Assembly: GCF_015350805.1 (NCBI RefSeq)
Contig: NZ_JADKSG010000002.1
Coordinates: 372,001 to 436,000 of the forward strand
Reading direction: 5' to 3'
Origin: Herbiconiux sp. VKM Ac-1786
GTDB lineage: Bacteria > Actinomycetota > Actinomycetes > Actinomycetales > Microbacteriaceae
DNA: 64,000 nt
The notes under the pieces are model-generated. The model ran no database searches. It saw nothing but the letters and a program-made list of their open reading frames with translations, and was not told the origin of the DNA. The position numbers and the translations under genes are program-made. Shown here one piece after another: positions 48,206 through 57,184 of the stretch. Numbering within the stretch: the stretch's first letter is position 1; each line of letters starts with the position of its first letter.

Positions 48206-49387
48206 ATGGATGTCGCGTGGCTGTCGGCCGACGCCGGGGCGGTCGAGTCGGCCATGGCCACCGAGCGCCGCACGTCCCGGCCGCGCTGGCTGCCGAGCCG
48301 GCGGCAGCTGCTGGTGCACGTCAACACCTGCCTGCTGATCTGGTACCTCGCGATCGTGCTTCTCACCGTCGGGGTGCGGGTCGACACGGCGCAGGACGGC
48401 ACCGTGCGGGTCGCCGACGTCTGGACGCTCGCGGGGGCCGCGATCGTGCTGGCGATCTGGCTCGCCGGCACGGTGCTGCTGCGGCGCTGGGCCGCCCGCC
48501 CGCCGTCGGCCCGGGCCCGCCTCGCCGAGTGGCGCCGTACGCTGACCGCCCTGGCCAACGGCTTCGAGCCGCGCCCCTCCCAGGGTGCCGCGTTCGCCGC
48601 GCTGATCACGACCGGCGGGCGTCCGCTGTCGTCGGGCGGGCACGGCCGCGGGCCGGGCAGCTGGGTGCGCTCCTACCCGCGCTTCACCGCCCCCGGAGTG
48701 GAGTTCGGTGTGCTCACCGGCGGTGCCGGGAGGGCCGGCGACCGCTGGACCTACCTCGCGGTCACCCTGCCGGCGCCGCTGCCGCACCTCGTGCTCGACG
48801 CCACGGCGAACGACCGGCTGCTCGAGAGCGACCTGCCGACCGGGGTCGACCGCAGCCAGCTGATCCGGCTCGAGGGCGGCTTCGACGCCCACTTCCGCGT
48901 CTACTCGCCCGTCGAGTACCGCACCGGTGCCCTCTACGTGCTCACGCCCGACCTGATGGCCGCGCTGATCGACCACGCCTCGGCCTTCGACGTCGAGATC
49001 CTCGACGACCGGCTGGTGCTGTTCCGGCCCGGATCCACCGACTTCGACGAGCCGACGGCGTGGCAGGCCGTGGGCGCGCTGCTGTCCGAGGTCGTCCCGC
49101 GCGTGGTGCGGAAGGCGGAGCGGTACTACGACGAGCGGGTGCCCGGACAGGAGACGCCACGGCTGCTCGCGCGCCTCGAGGCCGAGCGCGAGCATCCGGA
49201 GCTGCCCTGGATCGAGCCGGTGCCCCGGATCGGACCCGACGGACGCCGGCTCGTCCTCCGCGACGGCTGGAGCGCCACGAAGGCCCTCGCGGGCACGATC
49301 GGCTGGTTCGCCCTGCTCGTGCTGCTCTACCCCGTGCCGGGCATCTTCGCCTTCGCCGGGTTCATGTCGATCATCGACGGGCGGTAG
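48206..49387 (+). CDS. membrane protein of unknown function upstream of a two-component system
   Basis: 393 residues from ATG with GGAG ten bases before; a GTG three codons upstream is possible. Two N-terminal membrane helices (about 38-60 and 72-93), a long soluble middle of about 250 residues (FTAPGVEFGVLTGGAGRAGDRWTYLAVTLP... HLVLDATAND...), and one or two helices at the end (LAGTIGWFALLVLLYPVPGIFAFAGF). I do not recognise the family. Only five bases separate it from the sensor kinase, so it may be a partner or sensing protein of that system. Confidence 0.75.
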   Translation: MDVAWLSADAGAVESAMATERRTSRPRWLPSRRQLLVHVNTCLLIWYLAIVLLTVGVRVDTAQDGTVRVADVWTLAGAAIVLAIWLAGTVLLRRWAARPPSARARLAEWRRTLTALANGFEPRPSQGAAFAALITTGGRPLSSGGHGRGPGSWVRSYPRFTAPGVEFGVLTGGAGRAGDRWTYLAVTLPAPLPHLVLDATANDRLLESDLPTGVDRSQLIRLEGGFDAHFRVYSPVEYRTGALYVLTPDLMAALIDHASAFDVEILDDRLVLFRPGSTDFDEPTAWQAVGALLSEVVPRVVRKAERYYDERVPGQETPRLLARLEAEREHPELPWIEPVPRIGPDGRRLVLRDGWSATKALAGTIGWFALLVLLYPVPGIFAFAGFMSIIDGR

Positions 49388-49392
49388 GGCGG

Positions 49393-51117
49393 ATGCGGCG
49401 GGAGGCGGCGCCGCGCCCGGCACCCGCGCGCCCGGCGCCCCTGCGCGCGGTGCTGCTGCTGATCGCCCTGTTCGCCCTCGTGCTGGGCGTGGTGCAGCTC
49501 GTCGTCGGGGCCGCTCCCGGTGTGCCGGAGTGGGTGATCCCCGTCTTCACGCTGCTGTTCTGGACCTGGGCGGTCGCCGGCCTCGCCGCCTGGTGGCGGC
49601 GCCCCACCTCGTTCCTCGGGGCGCTGCTGCTGCTGGGGTCGCTGGCCATGTTCGCGGCCGGGGTCGGCAATCTCGGGCATCCGGTGCTCGAGGCCATCGC
49701 CGCGATGTTCGCCACCACCCTCCTCGCCGTGACGGTGCACCTGCTGCTCGCGTTCCCGTCGGGCCGGCTGCGCGGACGCGTGCCGGTCGTCACCGTCGTG
49801 CTGGGCTACGTCAACTCGATCGTGCTGCAGGCGCCGCTCTTCCTGCTGCCTCCCGACGAGGAGACGCTGCTCGGCGTCGTGTCCACGATGCAGAGCCTGC
49901 TCGGGCTCGTGGTCGTGGTCGCCGCGGCCGTGCTGCTCGTCGGCCGCCTGCGCACCGCCGACCCGCGCAACCGGCGGGTGCTGCTGCCGCTCGATCTCTA
50001 CGGCATCCTCGCGGTGCTGCTCATCCCGGTCTCGGGCAGCCTGCTGCCGCTCCTCGGCGCCGACCCCGTCGGGGTGGTCGCCGCCCAGCTCGCGATCACG
50101 GGCGGCATCCCGATCGCGTTCCTGATCGGCGTGCTGGCCGGTGGATTCTCGCCGACGGTCGAGGCGGACGCCCTGAGCTCGTGGCTCGGGGTCGCCGGCT
50201 CCCCGCGCTCGGCGGTCGAGCAGGCGCTCGCCCGCTCGCTCGGCGACGACTCGCTGCGGGTCTCGTACTGGTCGGAGGCCCAGGGCGTCTTCGTCGACGC
50301 GTCAGGGGCCGAGCTCGAGGAGGCCCCGGGCGCCCGGCTCCGCGAGGAGGTGCGGGTGGAGTCCCGCCTCGTCGGAGCCATCGACTACGACGGACGCATG
50401 GTCGCCGACACCGAGGCCGTTCGCCGCGCCGGCCGGGTGCTCGCCTTGGCCCTGGACCGCGAGCGGCTCACCGCCGAGCTCTCGGCGAGCAACGCCGAGC
50501 TCGGGCTGTCGCGCGTGCGCCTGGTCGAGGCCGCCGACCGGGAGCGGTCGCGCATCGCCCGCGACCTGCACGACGGCCTGCAGGTGCAGCTGGTGCTGCT
50601 CGCCCTCGAGGCCCAGCAGCTGGCCCACGCCGACGGCACGACCGCCGCGACGGCCGCCGCGGCCACCGGGCTGCGACGGCGGATCGACGAGGCGGCGGCC
50701 GATCTGCGGCACCTCGTGCACGAGGTGCTGCCGTCGGGGCTGATCGAGCGCGGACTGACCGCGGCCGCCGAGGACCTGATCGACCGCCTCGACATCCCGG
50801 CGACCCTCGACAGCGACGTCGACGACGCCGCTCTGCCGGCCGCCACCGCCCGCACCGCCTACCTGATCGTGGCCGAGTCGCTGAGCAACGCCGTCAAGCA
50901 CGCCGGAGCACGCTCGGTCGCGGTGCGCCTCCGGCAGCGCTCGGGCGTGCTCGAGATCACCGTCGGCGACAACGGGGCCGGGGGAGCGCGGATCGCCGAG
51001 GGCGGCGGACTCAAGGGCCTCGCCGACCGGGTCGACGCCCTCGGCGGCTCGTTCGAGCTGACCTCTGCGCCCGGAGCCGGCACGCGACTGAGAGCGGAGC
51101 TGCCGTGCGGGTCGTGA
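49393..51117 (+). CDS. LuxR-type two-component sensor histidine kinase
   Basis: 574 residues. Eight or so membrane helices (about 18-265), a GAF-like segment, and a HisKA_3 domain with the phospho-accepting His-393 in ERSRIARDLHDGLQVQ. ATPase domain with AYLIVAESLSNAVKHA (N box), VGDNGAGG and GGGLKGLADRVDALGG. Typical NarL-family partner. Begins five bases after the membrane protein gene and overlaps the response regulator by 13 bases. The signal is unknown. Confidence 0.93.
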   Translation: MRREAAPRPAPARPAPLRAVLLLIALFALVLGVVQLVVGAAPGVPEWVIPVFTLLFWTWAVAGLAAWWRRPTSFLGALLLLGSLAMFAAGVGNLGHPVLEAIAAMFATTLLAVTVHLLLAFPSGRLRGRVPVVTVVLGYVNSIVLQAPLFLLPPDEETLLGVVSTMQSLLGLVVVVAAAVLLVGRLRTADPRNRRVLLPLDLYGILAVLLIPVSGSLLPLLGADPVGVVAAQLAITGGIPIAFLIGVLAGGFSPTVEADALSSWLGVAGSPRSAVEQALARSLGDDSLRVSYWSEAQGVFVDASGAELEEAPGARLREEVRVESRLVGAIDYDGRMVADTEAVRRAGRVLALALDRERLTAELSASNAELGLSRVRLVEAADRERSRIARDLHDGLQVQLVLLALEAQQLAHADGTTAATAAAATGLRRRIDEAAADLRHLVHEVLPSGLIERGLTAAAEDLIDRLDIPATLDSDVDDAALPAATARTAYLIVAESLSNAVKHAGARSVAVRLRQRSGVLEITVGDNGAGGARIAEGGGLKGLADRVDALGGSFELTSAPGAGTRLRAELPCGS

Positions 51118-51764
51118 TCGCCGAGGACGAGCTGCTCCTGCGGGAGGGACTGATCCACCTGCTCGAGGCCGACGGCATCGAGGTGCTCGCCGCGGTCGGC
51201 ACCGCGGCCGAGCTGGAGGCCGAGGTCGCCCGCCTGGCGCCCGACCTCGTGATCACCGACATCCGGATGCCGCCGACGCACACCGACGAGGGTCTGCAGG
51301 CGGCCGTGCGCATCCGTCGTGCCCACCCGGGCACCGCGGTGGTGGTGCTCTCGCAGCACGTGCAGCGCCGCTACGCGGGCGAGCTGCTCGGGCCGGGGGA
51401 GGGCGGCGTCGGCTACCTGCTGAAGCAGCGGATCGCCGACGTGCGCACCTTCACCGCCGACCTCCGGCGGGTGCGGGCGGGCGGCACGGCGCTCGACCCC
51501 GAGGTGGTCGCCGTGCTGCTGACGCGGGCCGCCAAGGCGGGCGGCCCGGCCCGAGCGCTCACCCCGCGGCAGCTGGAGGTGCTCGGGCTGATGGCCGAGG
51601 GGCGCAGCAACGCGCACATCGCGGCGCGGCTCGGCACCTCCGAGAAGGCGGTCGTGCAGCACACCTCGAAGATCTACGACGCCTTCGGGCTGCCGGTCGA
51701 CGCGGACGACCACCGGCGGGTGCTGGCGGTCATCCGCTTCCTCTCGGAGGCCGCCGCTCAGTAG
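51105..51764 (+). CDS. LuxR/NarL-family response regulator
   Basis: 219 residues from GTG (VRVVIAEDELLLREGL). Receiver domain with acidic pocket EDE, phospho-acceptor Asp-52 in LVITDIRMP, and the lysine in YLLKQRI. C-terminal LuxR helix-turn-helix ALTPRQLEVLGLMAEGRSNAHIAARLGTSEKAVVQHTSKIY. Start lies inside the kinase gene, giving coupling. Its end overlaps the convergent DacB gene by 7 bases. Targets unknown, possibly including the upstream membrane protein gene. Confidence 0.95.
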   Translation: MRVVIAEDELLLREGLIHLLEADGIEVLAAVGTAAELEAEVARLAPDLVITDIRMPPTHTDEGLQAAVRIRRAHPGTAVVVLSQHVQRRYAGELLGPGEGGVGYLLKQRIADVRTFTADLRRVRAGGTALDPEVVAVLLTRAAKAGGPARALTPRQLEVLGLMAEGRSNAHIAARLGTSEKAVVQHTSKIYDAFGLPVDADDHRRVLAVIRFLSEAAAQ

Positions 51765-53350
51765 GCCTGCTGGATCGCCGCGGCCACCGCGCCCACGTCG
51801 TCGTTGGCCTGGAAGACGCCCTGGAGGGTGGGCACGAAGCCCTGGTTCACCATGATCGTGAAGGCCAGATGCCGCCCGCCCGCGGTGTCCATGACGCCGC
51901 CGAGGGTCTTCGTGACGAGACGGTAGCGCCCGTTGAAGCTGTCGCCGGCGAGCAGCGTGCCCGTCTTGGCGAAGACCTCCCCGGCGGCCGGGCTGTCGGG
52001 CTGCACGTCGGAGAGCGAGCCGTCGACGCCGAGGATCGGCAGGGTCGCCTTCCAGCGCTCGGCGTCGGGACGGTCGGCCATGATCGTCTGAATGTCGACG
52101 GCGTTCCGGGGCGTGATGAAGTTGCCCTCGAGGCCCGATCCGTCGACGAGCGACGCGCCGAGGGTGTCGAGGCCGGCGTCGGCCCAGATCTCCTGCGCCT
52201 GCCCGAGCCCCTCCTCGCAGGTGGGATCGCCGGCCGCGGCCGCGAGCCGGCAGATCAGCGTCTGCGCCCCGCGGTTGTAGCTGATCTTCATCACGTAGGT
52301 CACCTCCTCGCCGAGCGGCAGCGACTCCAGCTCGGCCACCGACGGCAGCGCGGTCACGGCGTCCTCGGCCGGCAGCGACGCGTCGGGGTTGTCGGCGAGC
52401 GGGTCGGCCGTGACGGTCACCCCGGCGCGCCCGAGCGCCTCGATGAACGCGGTGCGGGCGAACGTGGCGGGATCGTCGAAGGCCCAGACCTTCAGCGCCG
52501 GATCGCTGCCGGCGGCGACCGTGCCCTGCATCACGATCGTGTGCGGGTCGCCGGGATCGAGTTCGGGGTCCTCCAGCTTCGCCGTCTCGCCGGCGGCCAC
52601 CGTCGTGACCTCGTTCCGCACGGTCCAGGGTGCGACGGCCGGGGTCAGCGCGACCGTCGCGGGGTCGCCGGCGGCCGCTCCCGGCGTGACCAGGAGGTCG
52701 AGCAGGTTCTGGTTGACGATGATCGGGGTGATCGGCTGCCGGGCGAGCGTGCCCTGGAAGAGCCGGTCGTCGACGACGACGTCGCCCTGCACCGTCGTGA
52801 TGCCCGAGGCCTTGACCTGCGTGGCGAGCTCGTCGAGCCCCGTCAGCGGATCCTCGGGGGTGAGCGTCGCACCGGGCAGCGGATTGGCGTCGTTGTGGTC
52901 GAGGTTCGCGTAGTCGACCGTGCCGTCGGCCTTCGTGCGCCCGCCGAGCGTGAGGTCGCCCTGGCCCACGAGCACGAGATCGCCGGTGAGGGTCCCCCCG
53001 GCGAGGGTGCCGTTCTGCTTCACCGGCGTGGTGACCGTGTGGTCGGGCCCCCACTTCACCCAGGCGGCACCGGCGCTGTAGGTCTTCACGAACGAGCCGG
53101 GCTCGGCCATCGTGTCGGCGTCGAGGTCGATCAGCACCTCGCCCGTGTCGATGTCCTGCACCGAGACGAGCCAGCGGCCCTGGGCGTACTGGGGCTGCTG
53201 CATCACCTCGAGGGCGGCGGCCGGCAGCCCGGGTACGGAGCCGTCGGCGCTCGGCGACGGCGCGGCCGGCCCGCCGACGCAGGCCGTCGTGACGGCCGCG
53301 GTGACGACGACCGCGAGTACGCCGGCCGCGCGCCGGGTCGCCCGGTTCAT
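51758..53350 (-). CDS. dacB: D-alanyl-D-alanine carboxypeptidase/endopeptidase, PBP4 (DacB) family lipoprotein
   Basis: 530 residues. Lipoprotein-type signal (VVVTAAVTTAC). Serine nucleophile in EPGSFVKTYSAG (SxxK), second motif SYN in MKISYNRGAQTL, third KTG in AKTGTLL; the large PBP4 insert lies between the first two. Trims or cleaves cross-links of peptidoglycan on the outer side of the membrane. Its start overlaps the stop of the class C-type serine hydrolase (ATGA), so both enzymes are made together. Confidence 0.93.
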   Translation of the reverse strand: MNRATRRAAGVLAVVVTAAVTTACVGGPAAPSPSADGSVPGLPAAALEVMQQPQYAQGRWLVSVQDIDTGEVLIDLDADTMAEPGSFVKTYSAGAAWVKWGPDHTVTTPVKQNGTLAGGTLTGDLVLVGQGDLTLGGRTKADGTVDYANLDHNDANPLPGATLTPEDPLTGLDELATQVKASGITTVQGDVVVDDRLFQGTLARQPITPIIVNQNLLDLLVTPGAAAGDPATVALTPAVAPWTVRNEVTTVAAGETAKLEDPELDPGDPHTIVMQGTVAAGSDPALKVWAFDDPATFARTAFIEALGRAGVTVTADPLADNPDASLPAEDAVTALPSVAELESLPLGEEVTYVMKISYNRGAQTLICRLAAAAGDPTCEEGLGQAQEIWADAGLDTLGASLVDGSGLEGNFITPRNAVDIQTIMADRPDAERWKATLPILGVDGSLSDVQPDSPAAGEVFAKTGTLLAGDSFNGRYRLVTKTLGGVMDTAGGRHLAFTIMVNQGFVPTLQGVFQANDDVGAVAAAIQQAY

Positions 53351-54531
53351 GCGCCCGCCCCGTTCGCGAGCACCGCGGCGAGCCGCCGGAAGGTCTGGTC
53401 GGCCGGGTGCACCTCGGGGATGTTCGACTCGTTCATGTACACGACGATGCTCGCTCCGCTCTCAGGATCGTGGAAGACCGCGGCCGTGAAGCCGAGACCT
53501 TCGCCGTTGTGGCCCCACCAGCCGCCGGTCTCGCCCATCCCGAGACCGTAGAGGTCGTAGGGCGGGCCCGTGACGAGCGGTCCGCCCTGCCGGCGCTCGG
53601 TCTGGGTCGCCGGGGCGACGAGCGTCCCGTCGCCAAGGGTGTCGGCCCAGGCCCGGCCGTCCTCGAGGGTCGAGAACATCGAGCCCGCCGCCTGCAGCAC
53701 CGAGGAGTTCTCCTCCTGGGGCACCGGCACGCCGTCGTCGACGATGTAGCCCGTCGGGTGCGGTTCGGCCCAGGTCGTCGTGTCGACGATGAACTCGGTG
53801 CCCGTCTGCCCGAGGGGGTCCAGGATGCGCTCCTGAAGCACCTCGGCGTAGGGCTGCCCCGTGATCTTCTCGACGACGGCGCCGAGGAAGTTGATGTTCG
53901 CGTTGTTGTAGGCGCGCGTCGCCCCGGGAGCCGACAGGGCCGGCCGGCCGAGCGCGAACGCGTTCAGCTCGTCGAGCGTGAAGATGCGGGCCGGGTTCTC
54001 GACGAAGACGTCCTGGAAGGCCTCGTTCGTGTAGTCGGCGTTGCCGCTCGTCATGCCCGCCAGCTCGCGCAGCGTGATGGTGTCGCCGTTCGTGACGCCG
54101 TCGAGGTACTCGTCGATCGTGTCGTCGAGGCTCGCGCGGCCCTCGTCGACGAGCTGCAGCAGCAGGGTGACGGTGTACGACTTCGTGACGCTGCGGATGG
54201 GCCAGAGCATGTCGGTCGAGACGGGGAGCTTTTTCTCGACGTCGGCGAGCCCGGTCGCCGAGGTCCAGGAGCCCTCCCCGGGGATCCAGACGCCGACGGC
54301 CGCCCCCGGCACGGCGTACTCGGCCATCGTGTCGTCGACGACCTCCTGCAGCGCGCTCCGCAGCTCGGCGGGCAGCTCGCCCTCGGGGGCGGCCGGCCGG
54401 GTGGCGGCGGGCGCCGGGGTTCCGGAGGCGGTGCCGTCGGCCGTGCCGGGGGAGGCGGACGCGCATCCGGCCAGCAGCAGGGTCAGGGTCGTCGCCGCGA
54501 CCAGCGACGCCCCGATCGATCGCGTCGTCAT
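53347..54531 (-). CDS. class C beta-lactamase-related serine hydrolase, lipoprotein
   Basis: 394 residues. Signal with lipobox LLAGCAS. Beta-lactamase/transpeptidase-like fold: active serine in RSVTKSYTVTLLLQL, tyrosine motif in YNNANINFLGAVV, and HNGEGLGFTA near the end. Family members are D-amino acid esterases or carboxypeptidases such as the D,D-peptidase of Streptomyces R61; true beta-lactamase activity is not implied. Pair with the PBP4-type gene suggests cell-wall remodelling. Confidence 0.9.
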   Translation of the reverse strand: MTTRSIGASLVAATTLTLLLAGCASASPGTADGTASGTPAPAATRPAAPEGELPAELRSALQEVVDDTMAEYAVPGAAVGVWIPGEGSWTSATGLADVEKKLPVSTDMLWPIRSVTKSYTVTLLLQLVDEGRASLDDTIDEYLDGVTNGDTITLRELAGMTSGNADYTNEAFQDVFVENPARIFTLDELNAFALGRPALSAPGATRAYNNANINFLGAVVEKITGQPYAEVLQERILDPLGQTGTEFIVDTTTWAEPHPTGYIVDDGVPVPQEENSSVLQAAGSMFSTLEDGRAWADTLGDGTLVAPATQTERRQGGPLVTGPPYDLYGLGMGETGGWWGHNGEGLGFTAAVFHDPESGASIVVYMNESNIPEVHPADQTFRRLAAVLANGAGA

Positions 54532-54688
54532 CGGCTCGTCTCCTGCCGTCGTCGGCTACCCGTGTGGCGCCCCCCACGGTCCCAGCCGGGCGGTGGAGCC
54601 CGCAATAGACCTGGGTCCCTCCCGCCCACCGGAAGCCGCGGAACGCGGTCCCCGAAGGGGGGAGACCCGCCGGGGTGCCGCACGGCCC

Positions 54689-54694
54689 TATCCT
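54689..54694 (+). promoter_or_regulatory. -10 box (TATCCT) for the gntP gene
   Basis: TATCCTG, 44 bases before the ATG, in the 207-base divergent gap beside the serine hydrolase gene. No -35 consensus is visible. Confidence 0.4.
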
Positions 54695-54738
54695 GTGACG
54701 AGTCGCGCAGGGGGCGCGCCGTCGTCGAAAGGCCCGTC

Positions 54739-56208
54739 ATGCCCGAGTGGTACACCCTCGGCGTCGTCGCACTCGTGATCGTGGCGGTCGTCGTCGTGAT
54801 CGTGCGGTTCCGCGTCAATCCCGTCATCGCGCTCGCGCTCGGCGCCGCGGCGATCGGTCTGCTCACCGGGCTCGGGCCCGTCGACACCGTCTCGACGATG
54901 ACCCAGGGCTTCGGCGACGTGATGATGGAGGCGGGCATCCTGATCGGCTGGGGCGTGCTGATCGGCGCCATGCTGAACGAGCTCGGCGCCATCACCCGGC
55001 TGGTGGAGAGCCTGATGCGGGTGTTCGGCCGACGGGGCATCCCGTACGCGCTCGGGCTGTCGCTCGCGACCTACCTGCAGACCATCTTCGTCGACGTGCT
55101 GATCGTGATCGCGGCGCCCCTCGCCCGGCGCATCGCCCCGCGGCTCGGCCGGGTGGGCACCGGCATCGTCGGGGTCACCTTCGCCGTCGGGCTCGAGATG
55201 GGCATCGTGATGATGGTTCCGGGCTTCGCCGCGGTCGCCCTCGCCGGACTCCTCGGTGTGCCGCTCGGCGTGATGATGCTCGGCGGGTTCGCGGTGGTCG
55301 CGCCGACCGTGGTGCTGACCATCCTGCTGATGTCGCTGTTCTTCCGGCTGGGGTTCTGGAACCCCGAGCGGGACGAGCAGGTCGTGGTGCGCGACGACGA
55401 CGAGGCGGTCGCCGCGGTCTCCACCGGGGGCACGGCGCAGGCTGTCGCGACCGGCCACGACCCGCTGCTCGTCAGCACAGAGACCGGGTCGGTGCGCACC
55501 CGCGTCGGCGGCGTGCCGCGGGGCCCGGCGGGCAACCGGCCCGTCGACCGCGAGGAGCGCGAGCAGCCGCTCGTGCTGCTGTTCGCCCCGATGCTCGTCG
55601 CTCTGCTGCTGATCGCCGCCCAGGCCGTGCTCTCGGTGGCCGAGGTCGAGGTGCCCGTGATGCAGTTCCTCGGCAGCCCCGTGATCGCGCTGCTGCTCGC
55701 CGTCATCGCGACCGGTGTGATCGGACGGGCGGCCGTCGGCACGAAGCGCATCGAGAAGGCGGTGGTGAAGGGCTTCCAGGACGGCGGGCAGATCTTCCTG
55801 CTCACCGGCATCGGCGGATCGCTCGCCGCCGTGATCGCGAAGGGCGACCTCGGCGCCGTGCTGCAGGGCTACTTCTCGGCCACCTCGTTCGCGCCGCTGC
55901 TGCTCGTCTGGGCGATGGCGGCCGTGCTGCACATCGCGGTCGGCTCGGTCACGCTGTCGGCCATCACCGCCGCAGGCATCATCGCGCCGGTGGCGGCGAC
56001 CATGGGGCTTGACCCGCTGCTGATCGCGCTGGCCGCCGGCTCTGGGGCGCTGTTCTGCATCCACGTCACCTCGAACACGTTCTGGCTGCTGCAGACCTTC
56101 CTCGACCAGTCGGTGCGCGGCACCCTCAAGACGGTCACCGTGGGCGTCTCGCTCGCGTCGGTGATCGCGCTCGGGATGACCCTGCTGATCTCGCTCGTGC
56201 TGCCCTGA
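54739..56208 (+). CDS. GntP family gluconate:H+ symporter
   Basis: 489 residues, 12 or more membrane helices. GntP features: VRFRVNPVIALALGAAAIGLLTGLG, TMTQGFGDVMMEAGILIGWGVLIGAML, GGQIFLLTGIGGSLAAVIAKGDLG and AVGSVTLSAITAAGIIAPV. Imports gluconate or a related sugar acid. A hydrophilic loop of about 60 residues in the middle (Asp/Glu-rich, around 215-275) makes it longer than typical 440-450. No gluconate kinase is nearby, so the true substrate is open. Confidence 0.92.
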   Translation: MPEWYTLGVVALVIVAVVVVIVRFRVNPVIALALGAAAIGLLTGLGPVDTVSTMTQGFGDVMMEAGILIGWGVLIGAMLNELGAITRLVESLMRVFGRRGIPYALGLSLATYLQTIFVDVLIVIAAPLARRIAPRLGRVGTGIVGVTFAVGLEMGIVMMVPGFAAVALAGLLGVPLGVMMLGGFAVVAPTVVLTILLMSLFFRLGFWNPERDEQVVVRDDDEAVAAVSTGGTAQAVATGHDPLLVSTETGSVRTRVGGVPRGPAGNRPVDREEREQPLVLLFAPMLVALLLIAAQAVLSVAEVEVPVMQFLGSPVIALLLAVIATGVIGRAAVGTKRIEKAVVKGFQDGGQIFLLTGIGGSLAAVIAKGDLGAVLQGYFSATSFAPLLLVWAMAAVLHIAVGSVTLSAITAAGIIAPVAATMGLDPLLIALAAGSGALFCIHVTSNTFWLLQTFLDQSVRGTLKTVTVGVSLASVIALGMTLLISLVLP

Positions 56209-56212
56209 GCCG

Positions 56213-57184
56213 ATGAGCAGACAGCGCGCGGGGGCGCGTTCCTACTTCGCCGTGCAGGCGGTCGCCGGTGCCGTCTGGTGGCTGACGGTGTTCACCGTGC
56301 CCTGGGTGCGGGACGCCACCCTGGGCGGGCTCGACCCGGTCGTCACGGCCGTGCTCGACGTGCCGCTGTTCGTCATCGCGTCGGCACTGGCGGCCGCCGG
56401 CCTGCGCCGGGCCGTCGTCGTGGCCGCGGCCTGGACGGTGCTCGTCGCGGTGGCCCTCGCGGGCTACGCGACGGTGACCGGGCTCGCCGGGTGGGGCGTG
56501 TTGGCGATGGTGCCCGCCGCGGCCGGCTCGGTGCTCGCCGCGTGCCTGCTGCTCGTCGGCCGCATCCCGACCGAGTGGCTCGTGCGCGGGCCGTTCGCCT
56601 TCCGGCCCGCACCGGTCAGGCCGGGTGCGGGTGCCGCGCGCAACGTGGTCACCACCTTCGGTCAGATCGTCCTGTTCTGGGGCGTCTGCCTGGTCGTCGT
56701 GCCGCTCGTGCTCGCCGCGCTCGAGGAGCGCTGGCGGGTGGCGCCGGCGCTGCCGGCAGCCGTCGTCGCGGTCGTCGTCGGCGCCGGCGTGGTGCTGCTC
56801 GTGCTCGCCAGCACCCTCGGCATCTGGTCGGCCGTCACGATGTCGACGCTCGGCGAGGGCACACCCCTTCCGAGCGCTTCGACCAACCGGCTCGTGATCG
56901 CCGGGCCCTACCGCTGGGTGCGGAACCCGATGGCGATCGCCGGCATCGCCCAGGGCGTCGCGGTCGGCCTCGTGCTCTCGTCGTGGCTCGTGGTCGTCTA
57001 CGCCCTGGCGGGGTCGCTCGTCTGGAACTACGCCATCCGCCCCTTCGAGGAGGCCGACCTCCACGAGCGCTTCGGCGCCGACTTCGACCGCTACCGCCGC
57101 GCGGTGCGCTGCTGGCTACCGCGCGTGCCGCGGGAGCCAGGGCCACCGGCTAGGAGGAGCGGAGCGCCAGGTACTTCGCGATGA
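56213..57184 (+). CDS. ICMT/PEMT-like membrane methyltransferase
   Basis: 323 residues, about seven membrane helices. The C-terminal part shows the phospholipid/isoprenylcysteine methyltransferase signature: [23 protein letters not shown] and [29 protein letters not shown], which form the SAM and substrate site at the membrane. Substrate unknown, probably a lipid or a prenylated small molecule. Starts four bases after gntP; its last 35 bases overlap the convergent pgi gene. Confidence 0.85.
   Translation: MSRQRAGARSYFAVQAVAGAVWWLTVFTVPWVRDATLGGLDPVVTAVLDVPLFVIASALAAAGLRRAVVVAAAWTVLVAVALAGYATVTGLAGWGVLAMVPAAAGSVLAACLLLVGRIPTEWLVRGPFAFRPAPVRPGAGAARNVVTTFGQIVLFWGVCLVVVPLVLAALEERWRVAPALPAAVVAVVVGAGVVLLVLASTLGIWSAVTMSTLGEGTPLPSASTNRLVIAGPYRWVRNPMAIAGIAQGVAVGLVLSSWLVVVYALAGSLVWNYAIRPFEEADLHERFGADFDRYRRAVRCWLPRVPREPGPPARRSGAPGTSR

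Noticed and set aside
53347-54531. Beta-lactamase resistance gene
   Set aside because: The fold is shared with D,D-peptidases and esterases; motifs and pairing with a PBP4-type gene favour wall metabolism.
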